Positions 61,454 through 64,000 of a DNA stretch of 64,000 nucleotides are shown here, piece by piece. This DNA comes from Solimonas sp040066175. Its GTDB lineage: Bacteria; Pseudomonadota; Gammaproteobacteria; Nevskiales; Nevskiaceae. Location of the stretch: contig NZ_JBEAAM010000021.1 in the NCBI RefSeq assembly GCF_040066175.1, forward strand, positions 1 through 64,000, given 5' to 3'. Every line of letters begins with the position of its first letter. Position 1 is the first letter of the stretch. A program made the position numbers and the translations under genes. Below the pieces are notes generated by a model that searched no databases, had not been told where the DNA came from, and saw nothing but the letters and a program-made list of their open reading frames with translations.

Positions 61454-63775
61454 TCATTCGCCGCAGGTGCCGATCGGCAGCTGGGTGCCGTTGCTGGCCA
61501 GGAAGGCCGCCGCCTGCCGCTGCATCTCGCAGGTCACCAGCGGGTTGGCCGCCGGACTCAGGATCGAGCCGTGATCACCCTGGTTGAAGCGCACGACCGC
61601 GTCGATGCCATTGGCATCGACGATCGTCTGCGCGGCGACCGGCACGTCGAAGCCTTCGAACTGGCCTGGCCCGGGCAGGAAGCCCAGCCCCATCACGCGT
61701 GCGAGCGGATCGGTGCCGGAGAGATAGCCGGAGATCGGGATCGTGTCGATCGCCGTGCAGTTCGCGTCCCCGGCCACGGTGCAGTTGGGCACGACCGCGT
61801 CGCCGCGCACCTCGAACATCAGGACCGCTCGGCTGGCGGTGGCCGCACCGGCGTAGTTGACCGGGTCGGCGTCGTCGATGACGGTCTGCGCGAAGCGCAG
61901 GAAGGTTTCGTAGGTGTCGTTGCCCTCGCGGATGCTGCCGCCACTGGCCGCCGCGAGCCCCGCGGCGATGCGCGGTCCGAAGGCTGCCGAGCCGTCGAGC
62001 AGCCGCGCGATGCCGCCGCCCGGCATCGCCAGCACCGCCGCGCTCGATCCCGGCTGCACGCCCAGGAAGGTGCTGGTGACGATGCCGCCCAGCGAGTGGC
62101 CCACGTAGCGCACGCCGGCACCGCGGAACTGCGATCCGTTCGGCTGCAGGTTGCCGCCGAGGATGGTGGCGCCGCCGACCGAGGCGGTCAGCGTGATCAG
62201 GTCGGCCTCGGCCTGGCGCACGTTGTCGCGGCTGGTCAGCAGGCTGGACAGATTGATGAAGTGCGTGCCCGACGGATCGGCGACGCCGTCGGCCGGCGGC
62301 GCGCCGGTCGCGTTGTCCACGAGGTCGAGATCGAAGGTGCGCTCGGTCGGGCGCAGCGGCGCGGGGAAACCGTCCGTCGCCGCGCGCAGTGCGTTGTCCG
62401 GCGGCAGGCCGTGCAGCGGCAGGTCGATGGCGACCACCGCGAAGCCCGCCGCGGCGAGCGCCGGCGCGATCGCCAGCATCTGCGAACGGTTGCCGGTGAT
62501 GCCGTGCTGGAAGATCACGACCGGCCAGCCGTCATTGGGCTGGGTACGGCCGCTGTTGGCATTGGGGATCGTCGCGATCACCGGCACGCGCTGCGCGGCA
62601 CGCGGACGCGGCTGCGGGAAGCAGCGCGTGGTGCTGACGCTCGGCTGCAGCGCACCGCAGGGCGCACCGGCCGGTGCATTGCCCTCCGAGACCACTTCGG
62701 GATCGGCGCGCCAGAAGCTGTTCAGCGGATTGTCCGGCGCCCCACCGATGAGGAAGTCCTCGTTGCCGTCCTCGGCGGTCGGCGTCGCATCGGCGAGGTA
62801 GTACGGCAGCTGGATGCTGCCGACGTACACGTCCGCGACCGGCGGCAGCTGCGGGATCACGTCCTGCGTGGTCAGTCCGGTCGCTACGAGCGTCAGCGCG
62901 CTCGGCTGCACGTTGGCCTGCAGGCGCTTCAGCGTCGTGGAAATGCCCTGGGTCGTGAACGGCCAGGCGATCACCAGGTTGTCCGCGCCGAAGTCGATCT
63001 CCACCCCGGTCTGCTGCGACAGCGCGCCGCCGATCTGCGCGAGCACCGGCAGGATGCGCGTCTGGTAGAGCTGGCGGATGCCCTCCAAGGACTCCTGGCG
63101 TGCCGGCGTCAGCAGCGCCAGCGTCGGTTGCCACGGCAGGCTGCGATCGACCAGCTGCGCGTTCACCGAACGGTCGGACAGCACCGCGCTGAACAGGTCG
63201 GCCGGCTCGGCGGCGATGCCCTCGTCCGAACGCAGCGCGCGCGTGACGACGACCAGATAGGTCGTCGCCGGATCGAGCGGCTTGAGCGGCTCGATCAGCA
63301 GCCGCGAACGCAGGTCGCTCAGCGGCCGTTGCGTCACCGGATCGATCGCGGTCGAGAACTGCACGCGGTAGTCGATTCCCGGCGTGAGCAGCGGGTTCTG
63401 TCCGAGCGCTGCCGCGCGCGTGTTGATGATCCACAGTGCGCGCTGGTTCAGCGGCGCGGCGTTGGCCGAGGCCAGATCGACGCGGCCGATCAGGTCCGTG
63501 AAGATCGAAGCCACCGTCGAGAAGCCGTCGAGCTGGTTCGCCGCGGTGACGAAGGGCGCGTTCGACGGATTGGGAATGTTGAGCGTGCCGTCGGTCGTGC
63601 CGGTGAACAAGCCGTCGTTGGGGAACGGGATCACCGCGCTGGCGGCCACCGGGTCGAACAGGGAAATCAGCTTGCTCGGCGATTCCGCGAGCCCACCGTC
63701 GCCGTTGTCGGCCTTGCCGCAGGCCGACAAGACAAGCGCCAGCACGAGCACCGGCGCCAATCTGAGTACCGTCAT
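61454..63775 (-). CDS. Large lipase-like lipoprotein
   Basis: A 773-aa protein with lipobox VLSACGK (Cys19) in MTVLRLAPVLVLALVLSACG. The N-terminal half (about 30-400) resembles the N-terminal domain of bacterial virulence-factor lipases (DPVAASAVIPFPNDGLF, then DPVTQRPL and LKPLDPATTYLVVVTRALRS). The C-terminal half has an alpha/beta-hydrolase core with VIFQHGITGNRSQML and nucleophile elbow GHSLGG (about residue 560). It likely hydrolyses lipids at the cell surface. First gene of a two-gene unit with DUF1302. Start M at 63775 (or 63778). Confidence 0.85.
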   Translation of the reverse strand: MTVLRLAPVLVLALVLSACGKADNGDGGLAESPSKLISLFDPVAASAVIPFPNDGLFTGTTDGTLNIPNPSNAPFVTAANQLDGFSTVASIFTDLIGRVDLASANAAPLNQRALWIINTRAAALGQNPLLTPGIDYRVQFSTAIDPVTQRPLSDLRSRLLIEPLKPLDPATTYLVVVTRALRSDEGIAAEPADLFSAVLSDRSVNAQLVDRSLPWQPTLALLTPARQESLEGIRQLYQTRILPVLAQIGGALSQQTGVEIDFGADNLVIAWPFTTQGISTTLKRLQANVQPSALTLVATGLTTQDVIPQLPPVADVYVGSIQLPYYLADATPTAEDGNEDFLIGGAPDNPLNSFWRADPEVVSEGNAPAGAPCGALQPSVSTTRCFPQPRPRAAQRVPVIATIPNANSGRTQPNDGWPVVIFQHGITGNRSQMLAIAPALAAAGFAVVAIDLPLHGLPPDNALRAATDGFPAPLRPTERTFDLDLVDNATGAPPADGVADPSGTHFINLSSLLTSRDNVRQAEADLITLTASVGGATILGGNLQPNGSQFRGAGVRYVGHSLGGIVTSTFLGVQPGSSAAVLAMPGGGIARLLDGSAAFGPRIAAGLAAASGGSIREGNDTYETFLRFAQTVIDDADPVNYAGAATASRAVLMFEVRGDAVVPNCTVAGDANCTAIDTIPISGYLSGTDPLARVMGLGFLPGPGQFEGFDVPVAAQTIVDANGIDAVVRFNQGDHGSILSPAANPLVTCEMQRQAAAFLASNGTQLPIGTCGE

Positions 63776-63956
63776 CACGCCTCTCCTCTTTTCGCGCAGA
63801 AGGCCGGAGCCCCCCGCTTATTCGGATCCTCCCCGTCGAGACGCTGCCCGGGGACCTGATCGCCGAGTATCTCGCCAATCGGCGGCCATGCGTATCAGTG
63901 TTTGCCGCGATCGGCGGGCGCAGCACTACCGTTCATCGGATTGCGGCGGCGCAGCA

Positions 63957-64000
63957 TCAGCCGGCGCGGAACCCGGGCTCGGATTCGAGCACGGCCGCCA
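63957..64000 (-). CDS. Possible C-terminus of a further gene (cut by window edge)
   Basis: On the minus strand the last codons would encode AAVLESEPGFRAG before TGA at 63957-63959. Third codon positions are almost all G or C, unlike the other minus-strand frame, which supports real coding. Too short to identify. Confidence 0.3.
   Translation of the reverse strand, partial: AAVLESEPGFRAG

Overview
The window is GC-rich chromosomal DNA from a Gammaproteobacterium. The gene families (minCDE, a prfB with the RF2 frameshift followed by lysS, two DUF1302 outer-membrane proteins, several acyl-CoA ligases, an Anbu cluster) resemble hydrocarbon- or lipid-degrading Nevskiales/Solimonadaceae. That placement is inference from gene content only.

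Left end (1-11.6 kb): the right end of an ISL3-family insertion sequence lies 10 bp from a type I-E CRISPR array of 39 repeats and 38 spacers. The array is followed by a leader and a complete type I-E operon read leftwards: cas3-cse1-cse2-cas7e-cas5e-cas6e-cas1-cas2. Catalytic residues are intact in Cas1, Cas3 and Cas6e, so the system looks functional. Its AT-richer codon use and the adjacent IS suggest horizontal acquisition.

11.4-25 kb: a 68-aa unknown protein and a WYL-domain regulator, then groES-groEL with a CIRCE operator and promoter. A LuxR regulator and a DUF5924/DUF2914 membrane protein follow, then a TolC-family protein and a 124-bp repeat present three times that contains the 3' end of lysS. 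Next come lysS, prfB (programmed +1 frameshift), an OmpA/TSP3 protein, a DUF202 protein and an acyl-CoA ligase.

25-36.6 kb: a thioesterase-alcohol dehydrogenase pair, two diguanylate cyclases, an aldehyde dehydrogenase, an FHA protein, a hemerythrin, fadD, a guanine-deaminase-like protein and minCDE.

36.7-46.6 kb: an Anbu-type cluster (circularly permuted ATP-grasp, alpha-E, Anbu peptidase, and a large transglutaminase/DUF2126 protein) with a DsbA-like isomerase and a YceI lipoprotein inserted in it. Two alpha/beta hydrolases follow.

46.7-64 kb: a cell-envelope block with two DUF1302 proteins, a second OmpA/TSP3 protein, two unknown lipoproteins, a TVP38-flavoprotein fusion, an LpxH-like phosphoesterase, an AlkA-like glycosylase, a VWA protein, a MAPEG protein, SanA and a large lipase-like lipoprotein.

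The most unusual non-coding signals are a dispersed two-hairpin element found in three places with compensatory base changes, the lysS-tail triplication, and array spacers with one-base slips that match the non-consensus repeat base. No rRNA or tRNA genes were recognised.
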